From positions 573,913 through 637,912 of the forward strand of contig CAVZUJ010000002.1 in the NCBI GenBank assembly GCA_963778525.1: DNA of 64,000 bases, in the 5' to 3' direction. Below the pieces are notes generated by a model that made no database searches, was not told the origin of the DNA, and was given only the letters and a program-made list of their open reading frames with translations. Within the stretch, counting starts at the first letter, position 1. Each line of letters starts with the position of its first letter. The stretch is from Schlegelella_A sp963778525 (GTDB lineage Bacteria; Pseudomonadota; Gammaproteobacteria; Burkholderiales; Burkholderiaceae_C). Made by a program: the position numbers and the translations under genes. Positions 44,855 to 51,835 of the stretch are shown here, one piece after another.

Positions 44855-44884
44855 GGGGAAGGCGTGCTTCGGCGCGCCTTCCCC
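44855..44884 (+). other. 13-bp hairpin with UUCG tetraloop between lipoprotein and TPR genes
   Basis: GGGGAAGGCGTGC and GCGCGCCTTCCCC pair over 13 positions (one G-T wobble) around TTCG. There is no T-run after it, so it is more likely an mRNA-stabilising or processing element than a terminator; the next ATG is 12 nt downstream. Confidence 0.65.
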
Positions 44885-44896
44885 GCCGACTGCCAG

Positions 44897-46072
44897 ATGC
44901 GCCAAATCCAGAAGCGGACCGCGGCCCTGGCTGCCGGTCTTTTTTTTCTTCTGCTTGCCGGCCGCGAGGCGGCAGCCGAACCGATCGCGCCGACGAGCGA
45001 CAGCGAGGTCGTCGAGGTGCTGCCCGCCTCGTCGGGAAGTCGCGACGAGGATCGCCGCATGCGCAAGGCGCTGGCCGCTCGTCCTGGCGACGTGCAGCTC
45101 GCGCTGACGGTCGCGCGCCGCGACCTCGAGCGTGCCCGCGAGGCCGGCGATCCGCGCTTTGCCGGACTGGCGCTGGCCGCCCTGAGGCCCTGGCCCGATG
45201 CCGCGACGGCACCCGCCGAGGTGCTGCTCATGCGGGCGACGCTTCAGCAATACCTGCACGAGTTCGATACCTCGGTCGCGAGCTTGCGACAGCTCCTCGC
45301 CCGCCCCGGCGGCGACCGCATGGCGCAGGCCTGGCTGACCCTGGCGACGGTGCTGCGGGTGCAGGCCAGATATGCCGAATCGGATGCGGCCTGCGCACAC
45401 GTCGCGAGCGCCGGCGCGCAACTGCATTCGAATGCCTGCCTGGCCGAGAACGCCGGCCTGCGCGGCGATGTCGCGGGCGCGAGAAAGATCTTCGAGCGCC
45501 TGCTGGCCGACCCCCGCCTTGCGCCCGCCACGCGCGGCTGGTTGTTGACGTCGGTGGCCGAGCTCGAGCAGCGCGACGGTCGCGTGGCGGCGGCCGATGC
45601 CGCGTTCAAGGCCGTACTTCGGCTCGGGCCCGACGCCTATGCCGCGGTCGACTACGCCGACTTTCTGATCGAACAGCAGCGGCCGGAAGAAGCGCTCAGC
45701 GTGCTGAAGGACGAGACGAGAACCGACGCCGTGCTGCTGCGCCTGGCCATCGCCGGCACGCGCGCAAATGCGCCGGGCGCGGCGCGCGACGTGGCCGAGA
45801 TGCGCGATCGCATCGCCCTGGCCAACGAACGACCGGACGCGCAGAAATTTCATGGTCGTGAACAGGCGATGTTCGCGCTCGTCGTCGATCGCGATGCTGC
45901 CGGCGCGCTGCGGCTCGCTCGTGGCGACGTCGCGCAACAGCGCGAAGCGCTCGACGTGCTCGTGCTGGCCCAGGCGGCACGGGCCAGCGGCGATGCGAAG
46001 GCGATCGGCGAAGCACGCCAACTGAAGGCCTCGCTCGGCCTGCACGATCGGCGGATCGATGCGCTGCTCTGA
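44897..46072 (+). CDS. exported TPR-like repeat protein
   Basis: 391 aa. A signal peptide (TAALAAGLFFLLLAGREAAA) is followed by a series of helical repeats, e.g. PGDVQLALTVARRDLERARE, AEVLLMRATLQQYLHEFDTS, AQAWLTLATVLRVQARYAES and AAVDYADFLIEQQRPEEALS, of tetratricopeptide type though degenerate. Probably a periplasmic scaffold. Its last 14 nt overlap the start of the HupE-like gene, so both are co-translated. Confidence 0.8.
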   Translation: MRQIQKRTAALAAGLFFLLLAGREAAAEPIAPTSDSEVVEVLPASSGSRDEDRRMRKALAARPGDVQLALTVARRDLERAREAGDPRFAGLALAALRPWPDAATAPAEVLLMRATLQQYLHEFDTSVASLRQLLARPGGDRMAQAWLTLATVLRVQARYAESDAACAHVASAGAQLHSNACLAENAGLRGDVAGARKIFERLLADPRLAPATRGWLLTSVAELEQRDGRVAAADAAFKAVLRLGPDAYAAVDYADFLIEQQRPEEALSVLKDETRTDAVLLRLAIAGTRANAPGAARDVAEMRDRIALANERPDAQKFHGREQAMFALVVDRDAAGALRLARGDVAQQREALDVLVLAQAARASGDAKAIGEARQLKASLGLHDRRIDALL

Positions 46073-47234
46073 TCTCGGCCGTGCCGCGGCGCGCGTTACG
46101 CGCGCAGCCTTCGTGTTTCTCGTGCTCGCGACGGCCGCCGGCCTGGCCCTCGCGCACAAGTCGAGCGACTCCTACCTCCAGCTCGATGCCCGGCCGGGCC
46201 AGCTCGACGTGCGCTGGGACATCGCGCTGCGCGACCTCGACATCGCACTCGATCTCGACAGCAACGACGATGGCCAGCTGACCTGGGGCGAAGTCAAGGC
46301 GGCATGGCCGCGCATCGAGTCGTATGCCTTGCCGCGACTGGCCATCGCGGGCTGCGAGCTGCGGCCGACGGGCCGTGGGCTGGAGCGACGCAACGACGGT
46401 GCCTACGCGGTGCTCTATCTCACGTCGCCGTGCACGCTGGCGGCAGCGCCGTCGATTCGATACTCGCTGTTCGCGGAGGTCGACCCGACGCATCGCGGCC
46501 TGGCCAAGATCCAGCGGCCCGGCCAGCCTGTCGCGCTTGTCATGCTCGACCCGTCGACGACCGTTGGCTCGCCATCGGCGGCAAGCGCATCGAGCATCGT
46601 CAGCCGTCCAGTACAGGCCGACCCTTCGCGCTGGGCGTTCCTGATCGAAGGGGCGCGCCACATCCTCACCGGCTACGACCACATCCTCTTTCTGATCTGC
46701 CTGCTGCTGCCTGCCGTGCTGCGACGCACGCCGCAGGGCTGGCAGCCGGTGGACAAGGCATCGCAGGCGATCCTGCCGATCCTCGGCGTGGTCTCGTCGT
46801 TCACCGTCGCGCACTCGATCACGCTGGGTCTGGCGGCGCTGAAGATCGTCTCGTTGCCGTCGTGGTTCATCGATCCGGCCATCGCTGCCACCATCGTGCT
46901 GGCCGCGCTCGACAACATCGCCCCGATCTTTCCGGTGCGCCGCATCGTCGTGGCCTTCTGCTTCGGCCTGATCCACGGCTTCGGTTTCGCGACCGTCCTG
47001 TCGGAGCTGAACCTGCCGACCGCGGACTTCGCGTGGGCGCTGCTGCAGTTCAACGTCGGCCTCGAGATCGGCCAGCTGGTGATCGTGGTGATCGTCACGG
47101 CGGTGCTGTTCGGCCTGCGCGACTGGCCGCGCTATCGCCTGCTGGTGGTTCGCGCCGGTTCGTTCGCGGCGATGGTCTTCGCCGCGCTCTGGTTTGTCGA
47201 GCGGACGGCCAACGTCTCTATCCTGCCGATATGA
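46059..47234 (+). CDS. HupE/UreJ family membrane protein with EF-hand loop
   Basis: 391 aa. After a signal segment (FLVLATAAGLALAHKS) comes a ~150-residue exported domain containing a textbook EF-hand loop at residues 67-78 (DSNDDGQLTWGE, ligands at 1, 3, 5, 7, 9 and 12). The C-terminal half is the HupE/UreJ membrane domain with six or so helices: GARHILTGYDHILFLICLLLP, SFTVAHSITLGLAAL, FCFGLIHGFGFA. HupE/UreJ proteins are associated with nickel or cobalt uptake; neither hydrogenase nor urease genes are near. Last gene of the DUF4331 cluster. Confidence 0.85.
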   Translation: MRCSDLGRAAARVTRAAFVFLVLATAAGLALAHKSSDSYLQLDARPGQLDVRWDIALRDLDIALDLDSNDDGQLTWGEVKAAWPRIESYALPRLAIAGCELRPTGRGLERRNDGAYAVLYLTSPCTLAAAPSIRYSLFAEVDPTHRGLAKIQRPGQPVALVMLDPSTTVGSPSAASASSIVSRPVQADPSRWAFLIEGARHILTGYDHILFLICLLLPAVLRRTPQGWQPVDKASQAILPILGVVSSFTVAHSITLGLAALKIVSLPSWFIDPAIAATIVLAALDNIAPIFPVRRIVVAFCFGLIHGFGFATVLSELNLPTADFAWALLQFNVGLEIGQLVIVVIVTAVLFGLRDWPRYRLLVVRAGSFAAMVFAALWFVERTANVSILPI

Positions 47235-47244
47235 GTGCGCCGCT

Positions 47245-47250
47245 TACAAT
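47245..47250 (+). promoter_or_regulatory. putative -10 box of the thrS leader transcript
   Basis: TACAAT ends 34 nt before the leader-peptide ATG, giving a start of transcription near 47257. No good -35 hexamer is visible 16-18 bp upstream, so the promoter call is tentative. Confidence 0.45.
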
Positions 47251-47283
47251 CGCGGCGTGAACCACGACAAGAGCGAGAAAGGC

Positions 47284-47331
47284 ATGTCGGTTATGACACC
47301 GCGAACTACCTGCTGCACTGGCAGGGTGTAG
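47284..47331 (+). CDS. threonine-rich leader peptide of thrS
   Basis: A 15-residue reading frame, MSVMTPRTTCCTGRV, with four threonine codons (ACA, ACT, ACC, ACT) between 47296 and 47319 and a TAG at 47329-47331. AAAGG at 47278-47282 fits initiation at the second ATG, 47293, better than at 47284. Together with the antiterminator strand and terminator downstream it forms what looks like a classical ribosome-mediated attenuator responding to charged tRNA-Thr. The inner start would give MTPRTTCCTGRV. Confidence 0.65.
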   Translation: MSVMTPRTTCCTGRV

Positions 47332-47334
47332 GTC

Positions 47335-47401
47335 GCCGCGCGTCCCGACATCGAACTCGCTCTTCTCGTCAGCTCACAGCGCGGCCCCGGCCGCGCTTTT
47401 T
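47335..47401 (+). promoter_or_regulatory. thrS attenuator: antiterminator strand and terminator hairpin
   Basis: GCCGCGC at 47335-47341, four bases after the leader stop, is exactly complementary to GCGCGGC at 47379-47385. The latter is the left arm of the terminator GCGCGGCC/GGCCGCGC (47379-47396), which is followed by TTTTT. A ribosome stalled at the Thr codons would leave the first strand free to capture the terminator arm (readthrough); one reaching the stop codon would cover it (termination). Mechanism inferred from sequence alone. Confidence 0.7.
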
Positions 47402-47418
47402 CGTTTTCGGAGATCTTC

Positions 47419-49338
47419 ATGGTTTCGATTGAACTTCCAGATGGCTCGAAGAAGGAATTTCCGGCGCCCGTGTCGGTGGCCGATGTCGCGGCGTCGATCG
47501 GCAGCGGCCTGGCCAAGGCGGCGATCGCCGGGCGCATCGGCCGCGGCAGCGCGAGCCGGGTCGTCGACACCAGCTTCGTGATCGATCACGACGACCGGCT
47601 GGCCATCGTGACCGACAAGGACGCCGACGGACTCGACGTCATCCGCCACTCGACGGCGCACCTGCTGGCCTATGCGGTGAAGGAGCTCTTTCCCGACGCT
47701 CAAGTGACGATCGGCCCGGTCATCGAGAACGGCTTCTTCTACGACTTCTCGTACAAGCGTCCCTTCACGCCCGAGGACCTGATCGCCATCGAGGCCAAGA
47801 TGACGGAGCTGGCGAAGAAGGACGAGAAGGTCGAGCGCCGCGTCTTGCCGCGCGACGAAGCGGTGGCGCATTTCCGCGCCATCGGCGAAGCGTACAAGGC
47901 CGAGATCATCGCCGGCATTCCCGAGAACGAGGATGTGTCGCTGTATCGCGAAGGCGCCTTCGAAGACCTCTGCCGTGGCCCGCACGTGCCGAGCACCGGC
48001 AAGCTGCGCCACTTCAAGCTGATGAAGGTGGCCGGCGCCTATTGGCGCGGCGACCATCGCAACGAGATGCTGCAACGCATCTACGGCACGGCCTGGGCCA
48101 CCAAGGACGAGCTGCAGCAGTACCTGCTCCGCATCGAGGAGGCCGAGAAGCGCGACCACCGCAAGCTCGGCCGCGAGCTCGATCTGTTCCACGTCCAGGA
48201 AGAAGGTCCGGGGCTTGTCTTCTGGCATCCCAAGGGCTGGGTGATCTGGCAGGCCGTCGAGCAGTACATGAGGGGCGTCTATCACCGGTCGGGCTATCAG
48301 GAGGTGCGTGCGCCCCAGGTGCTCGACGTCTCGCTCTGGAAGAAGTCGGGGCACTGGGACAACTATCAGGAGAACATGTTCTTCACCGAATCGGAGAAGC
48401 GCACCTACGCGCTGAAGCCGATGAACTGCCCTGGGCACGTGCAGATCTTCAAGCACGGTTTGCGCAGCTACCGCGACCTGCCGATCCGCTACGGCGAGTT
48501 CGGCGCCTGCCATCGCAACGAGCCGTCAGGCGGACTGCACGGCATCCTGCGCGTGCGCGGCTTCACCCAGGACGATGGCCACATCTTCTGCATGGAAGAG
48601 CAGATCGAAGCCGAGGTCACCGCGTTTCACTTGCAGGCGCTCGCGGTGTACGCAGACTTCGGCTTCACCGACATCCAGATCAAGATCGCGCTGCGCCCGG
48701 AAAAGCGGATCGGCTCGGACGAGTTCTGGGACCGGACCGAGGACATGCTGCGCCGTGCCCTGCGCGCCGCCGGCGTGGCCTGGGAAGAGCTGCCGGGCGA
48801 GGGCGCCTTCTATGCGCCGAAGATCGAATATCACCTGAGGGATGCCATCGGCCGGACCTGGCAGCTCGGCACCATGCAGATCGACTTCATGATGCCGGGC
48901 CGCCTCGGCGCCGAGTACGTGGGCGAGGATTCGGCCCGGCATGTCCCCGCGATGCTGCATCGGGCCATCGTCGGATCGATGGAGCGCTTCATCGGGATCC
49001 TGCTGGAGCATCACGCCGGGGCCATGCCGGCGTGGCTCGCGCCGGTGCAGGTGAGCGTGCTCAACATTGCGGAAAGCTCCGCTGACTACGCCCAGGAAGT
49101 GACCAAATCGTTGCAAAAACAAGGACTTAGAATCGAGTGCGATTTGCGGAACGAGAAAATTACCTATAAAATCCGCGAGCATTCGTTGCAAAAGGTCCCG
49201 TACATCCTGGTCGTAGGCGACAAGGAGAAGGCAAACGGAACCGTTGCCGTGCGCGCCCGGGGCAATCACGACCTCGGTGTGATGTCCGTCGAAGACTTCC
49301 TCGTGAAGCTCGGCGACGACATTGCCCAGAAGCGGTGA
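47419..49338 (+). CDS. thrS: threonyl-tRNA synthetase
   Basis: Charges tRNA-Thr; class II synthetase with editing domain. 639 aa: N-terminal TGS domain (1-~62, MVSIELPDGSKKEF), editing domain N2 with HSTAHLLAYAVKELFP and CRGPHVPSTG, catalytic core with motif 2 region FGACHRNEPSGGLHGILRVRGF and zinc-site Cys in MNCPGHVQIF, and the anticodon-binding domain from ~540. Opens the thrS-infC-rpmI-rplT-pheS-pheT-ihfA operon and is controlled by the leader at 47284-47401. Confidence 0.98.
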   Translation: MVSIELPDGSKKEFPAPVSVADVAASIGSGLAKAAIAGRIGRGSASRVVDTSFVIDHDDRLAIVTDKDADGLDVIRHSTAHLLAYAVKELFPDAQVTIGPVIENGFFYDFSYKRPFTPEDLIAIEAKMTELAKKDEKVERRVLPRDEAVAHFRAIGEAYKAEIIAGIPENEDVSLYREGAFEDLCRGPHVPSTGKLRHFKLMKVAGAYWRGDHRNEMLQRIYGTAWATKDELQQYLLRIEEAEKRDHRKLGRELDLFHVQEEGPGLVFWHPKGWVIWQAVEQYMRGVYHRSGYQEVRAPQVLDVSLWKKSGHWDNYQENMFFTESEKRTYALKPMNCPGHVQIFKHGLRSYRDLPIRYGEFGACHRNEPSGGLHGILRVRGFTQDDGHIFCMEEQIEAEVTAFHLQALAVYADFGFTDIQIKIALRPEKRIGSDEFWDRTEDMLRRALRAAGVAWEELPGEGAFYAPKIEYHLRDAIGRTWQLGTMQIDFMMPGRLGAEYVGEDSARHVPAMLHRAIVGSMERFIGILLEHHAGAMPAWLAPVQVSVLNIAESSADYAQEVTKSLQKQGLRIECDLRNEKITYKIREHSLQKVPYILVVGDKEKANGTVAVRARGNHDLGVMSVEDFLVKLGDDIAQKR

Positions 49339-49344
49339 GAACCC

Positions 49345-49364
49345 GGCCGGAAGACGTTCCGGCC
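49345..49364 (+). other. hairpin between thrS and infC
   Basis: Perfect 8-bp stem GGCCGGAA / TTCCGGCC around GACG, six bases after the thrS stop. The T-rich stretch (CTTTGTTTGTTTT) starts only 9 bases later, so it may be a weak terminator or an mRNA-processing element. Confidence 0.5.
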
Positions 49365-49426
49365 TGCGGCGCGCTTTGTTTGTTTTGAGCCTCGGCTGCC
49401 TCGAGACTCGTTGAAAGGCTTTCGAC

Positions 49427-49975
49427 ATCGCTACTTTTCTGGACCGTCGCACTCCCAACGCCGAGCGCAAGCATCGGCTCAACCGGGAAATCATGGCTCC
49501 CGAGGTCCGCCTGAACGGACCTGAAAACGAACCGCTGGGAATCGTCCCGATCGCCGAGGCCTTGCGGCTGGCCGGTGAGCAGGACGTCGATCTCGTCGAG
49601 ATCGTGGCCCAGGCCGATCCGCCGGTATGCCGGCTGATGGACTACGGCAAGTTCAAGTATCAGGAGCAGAAGCGCGCGGCCGAGGCCAAGGCGAAGCAGA
49701 AGGTCATCGAAGTCAAGGAAGTGAAATTCCGCCCCGGCACCGACGAGGGCGACTATGCGATCAAGATGAGAAACCTGCGCCGCTTCATCGAGGAAGACGG
49801 CGACAAAGGCAAGGTCACGCTGCGCTATCGCGGCCGCGAGATCACGCACCAGGACATCGGCATGCGCCTGCTCGAACGCATTCGCGACGAGCTGGCCGAC
49901 GTCTCGGTGGTCGAGCACATGCCCAAGCTGGAAGGCCGGCAGATGGTGATGGTGCTGGCGCCGAAGCGGAAGTAG
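49427..49975 (+). CDS. infC: translation initiation factor IF-3 with AUC start codon
   Basis: Binds the 30S subunit and proofreads initiation. 182 aa: N-domain (REIMAPEVRLNGPENEPLGIVP...), a basic linker helix (KFKYQEQKRAAEAKAKQK) and the C-domain (KVIEVKEVKFRPGTDEGDY...). No ATG/GTG/TTG starts the full N-domain: ATG 49493 would remove 22 conserved residues. Reading from ATC 49427 gives ATFLDRRTPNAERKHRLNRE, and AAAGG lies eight bases before it. Rare AUU/AUC starts are a known autoregulatory device of infC, since IF-3 itself discriminates against them. Confidence 0.93.
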   Translation: MATFLDRRTPNAERKHRLNREIMAPEVRLNGPENEPLGIVPIAEALRLAGEQDVDLVEIVAQADPPVCRLMDYGKFKYQEQKRAAEAKAKQKVIEVKEVKFRPGTDEGDYAIKMRNLRRFIEEDGDKGKVTLRYRGREITHQDIGMRLLERIRDELADVSVVEHMPKLEGRQMVMVLAPKRK

Positions 49976-50098
49976 CAGAAGAGAGCGCAACAGAGCAATT
50001 CGGCCGGGCCTTGTGCGCGGCCGCAGAAGCGTCTGCAGGCTTGCAAGACGACGGGAACTCCCGGCGGCGCCTGCAGCAGCAATGAAGAAGGAGCAGTC

Positions 50099-50302
50099 AT
50101 GCCCAAGATGAAGACGAAGAAGAGCGCCGCGAAGCGGTTCCGGGTTCGCCCGGGCGGTACCGTCAAGCGCGGCCAGGCGTTCAAGCGCCACATCCTCACG
50201 AAGAAGTCGACCAAGAACAAGCGCCACCTGCGTGGCGCCGTCACCGTCGACAAGACGAACATGGGCCACATGGCGCAGATGCTGCCGTTCGCCGGCCTCT
50301 GA
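50099..50302 (+). CDS. rpmI: 50S ribosomal protein L35
   Basis: 67-aa basic large-subunit protein, usual size. MPKMKTKKSAAKRFR, KRGQAFKRHILTKKSTKNKR and LRGAVTVDKTN are family signatures. GAAGGAG precedes the ATG. Between infC and rplT, the universal order in this operon. Confidence 0.98.
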   Translation: MPKMKTKKSAAKRFRVRPGGTVKRGQAFKRHILTKKSTKNKRHLRGAVTVDKTNMGHMAQMLPFAGL

Positions 50303-50337
50303 TCGTTCGCCTCAACCTCTTCTGAAGGAGCTATCCC

Positions 50338-50694
50338 ATGCCTCGCGTCAAACGCGGCGTCACTGCCCGCGCACGTCATAAAAAGGTTCTCGCACTTGCC
50401 AAGGGCTTTCGCGGCCGCCGCAAGAACGTCTTTCGCATCGCCAAGCAGGCGGTCATGCGCGCCGGGCAATACGCCTATCGCGATCGCCGCACCAAGAAGC
50501 GCGTGTTCCGCCAGCTCTGGATCGCGCGCATCAACGCCGCCACGCGCGGTCTCGGCGTGACCTACAGCAAATTCATGGCCGGCTTGAAGAAGGCGCAGAT
50601 CGACATCGATCGCAAGGTGCTGGCGGACATGGCAGTCAACGACCCGGCCGCCTTCGGCTCGATCGTCGAGAAGGTTCGGCCGCACCTGGTCTGA
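50338..50694 (+). CDS. rplT: 50S ribosomal protein L20
   Basis: 118 aa, needed for early 50S assembly and, in E. coli, translational repressor of rpmI-rplT. MPRVKRGVTARARHKKVL and AKGFRGRRKNVFRIAKQAV are characteristic, as is the C-terminal YSKFMAGLKKAQI. GAAGGAG lies ahead of ATG 50338. Complete and in frame. Confidence 0.98.
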   Translation: MPRVKRGVTARARHKKVLALAKGFRGRRKNVFRIAKQAVMRAGQYAYRDRRTKKRVFRQLWIARINAATRGLGVTYSKFMAGLKKAQIDIDRKVLADMAVNDPAAFGSIVEKVRPHLV

Positions 50695-50775
50695 ACGTTT
50701 CCGGCCCTCGGGCCTTCAGCTGCGGCGCGCCGAACGATCCTGTCGGCGCAGCGCAGCGGCCTCTCGTGCATCACG

Positions 50776-51819
50776 ATGATCGATCTCGCGTCGGCGATTG
50801 AAAAGGCAAGGGCGGATTTCGCTCTTGCCGTTGCGCCTGCCGAGCTCGAAGACGCCAAGGCGCGCTACCTCGGCAAGGCCGGCCTCATCACCGAGCAGCT
50901 CAAGTCGCTCGGCGCCTTGCCTGTCGAGGAGAAGAAGGCGCGCGGCGCCGAGATCAACGCGGCCAAGCAGGCGATCGAAGCAGCGCTGACGGCGCGCCGC
51001 GCGGAGCTTGCGGATCGGGCGCTCGAAGCGCAGCTCGCGGCGCAGGCGCTCGACGTCACCTTGCCCGGCCGCAGCCGGGGCCGCGGCGGCATCCATCCGA
51101 TCAGCCAGGCGCTCGAGCGGATCGAGGCGATCTTCGCTTCGATGGGATTCGAGATCGCCGACGGTCCCGAGATCGAGACCGACTGGTACAGCTTCACCGC
51201 GCTGAACAATCCGGACAACCATCCTGCGCGCTCGATGCAGGACACGTTCTACGTCGACCTCAAGGACGAGGAAGGCCGCTGGCTGAACCTGCGCCCGCAC
51301 ACCTCGCCGATGCAGATCCGGCACGCGCAGGCGCACGCGCGCCGGCATGCCGGCGCCGCCGTGATGCCGGACGTGCGGGTGATCGCACCCGGGCGCACCT
51401 ACCGCGTCGACAGCGACGCCACGCATTCGCCGATGTTTCATCAGGTCGAAGGCCTCTGGCTCGGCGAGAACGTCAGCTTTCGCGACCTGCGGGCCCTCTA
51501 TCTCGACTTCATCCAGGCCTTCTTCGAGACGACCCGGCTCAGCCTGCGTTTTCGCCCGAGCTACTTTCCGTTCACGGAGCCGAGCGCCGAGATCGACATC
51601 CGCTTCGAGCACGGCCCGCTCGCCGGCCGCTGGCTCGAGGTTTCGGGCTCCGGTCAGGTCCATCCGCAGGTCGTGCGCAACATGGGCTTCGATGCCGAGC
51701 GCGTGATCGGCTTTGCATTCGGATCGGGCATCGACAGGTTGGCGATGCTGCGCTACGGCATCGACGACCTGCGTCTGTTTTTCGATGGCGACTTGCGGTT
51801 CCTCCGCCAGTTCGCCTGA
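50776..51819 (+). CDS. pheS: phenylalanyl-tRNA synthetase alpha subunit
   Basis: Catalytic subunit of the (alpha-beta)2 PheRS. 347 aa: N-terminal coiled coil (residues 1-~90), then the class II core with HPISQALERIEAIF, EIETDWYSFTALN, motif 2 (VIAPGRTYRVDSDATHSPMFHQVEG) and motif 3 (GFAFGSGIDRLAMLRYGIDDLR). An 81-nt gap from rplT holds only a short GGCCC/GGGCC hairpin and no Phe-rich leader frame. Followed 16 nt later by pheT. Confidence 0.98.
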   Translation: MIDLASAIEKARADFALAVAPAELEDAKARYLGKAGLITEQLKSLGALPVEEKKARGAEINAAKQAIEAALTARRAELADRALEAQLAAQALDVTLPGRSRGRGGIHPISQALERIEAIFASMGFEIADGPEIETDWYSFTALNNPDNHPARSMQDTFYVDLKDEEGRWLNLRPHTSPMQIRHAQAHARRHAGAAVMPDVRVIAPGRTYRVDSDATHSPMFHQVEGLWLGENVSFRDLRALYLDFIQAFFETTRLSLRFRPSYFPFTEPSAEIDIRFEHGPLAGRWLEVSGSGQVHPQVVRNMGFDAERVIGFAFGSGIDRLAMLRYGIDDLRLFFDGDLRFLRQFA

Positions 51820-51835
51820 GCCGCGCGAGCACGAC

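Noticed and set aside
47257..47331. GTG 47257 as start of the thrS leader peptide
   Set aside because: It coincides with the predicted transcription start and has no ribosome site; the ATGs at 47284 or 47293 fit better.
50695..50775. A pheM-like phenylalanine leader peptide before pheS
   Set aside because: The 81-nt gap has no short frame with clustered Phe codons and only a weak GGCCC/GGGCC hairpin.
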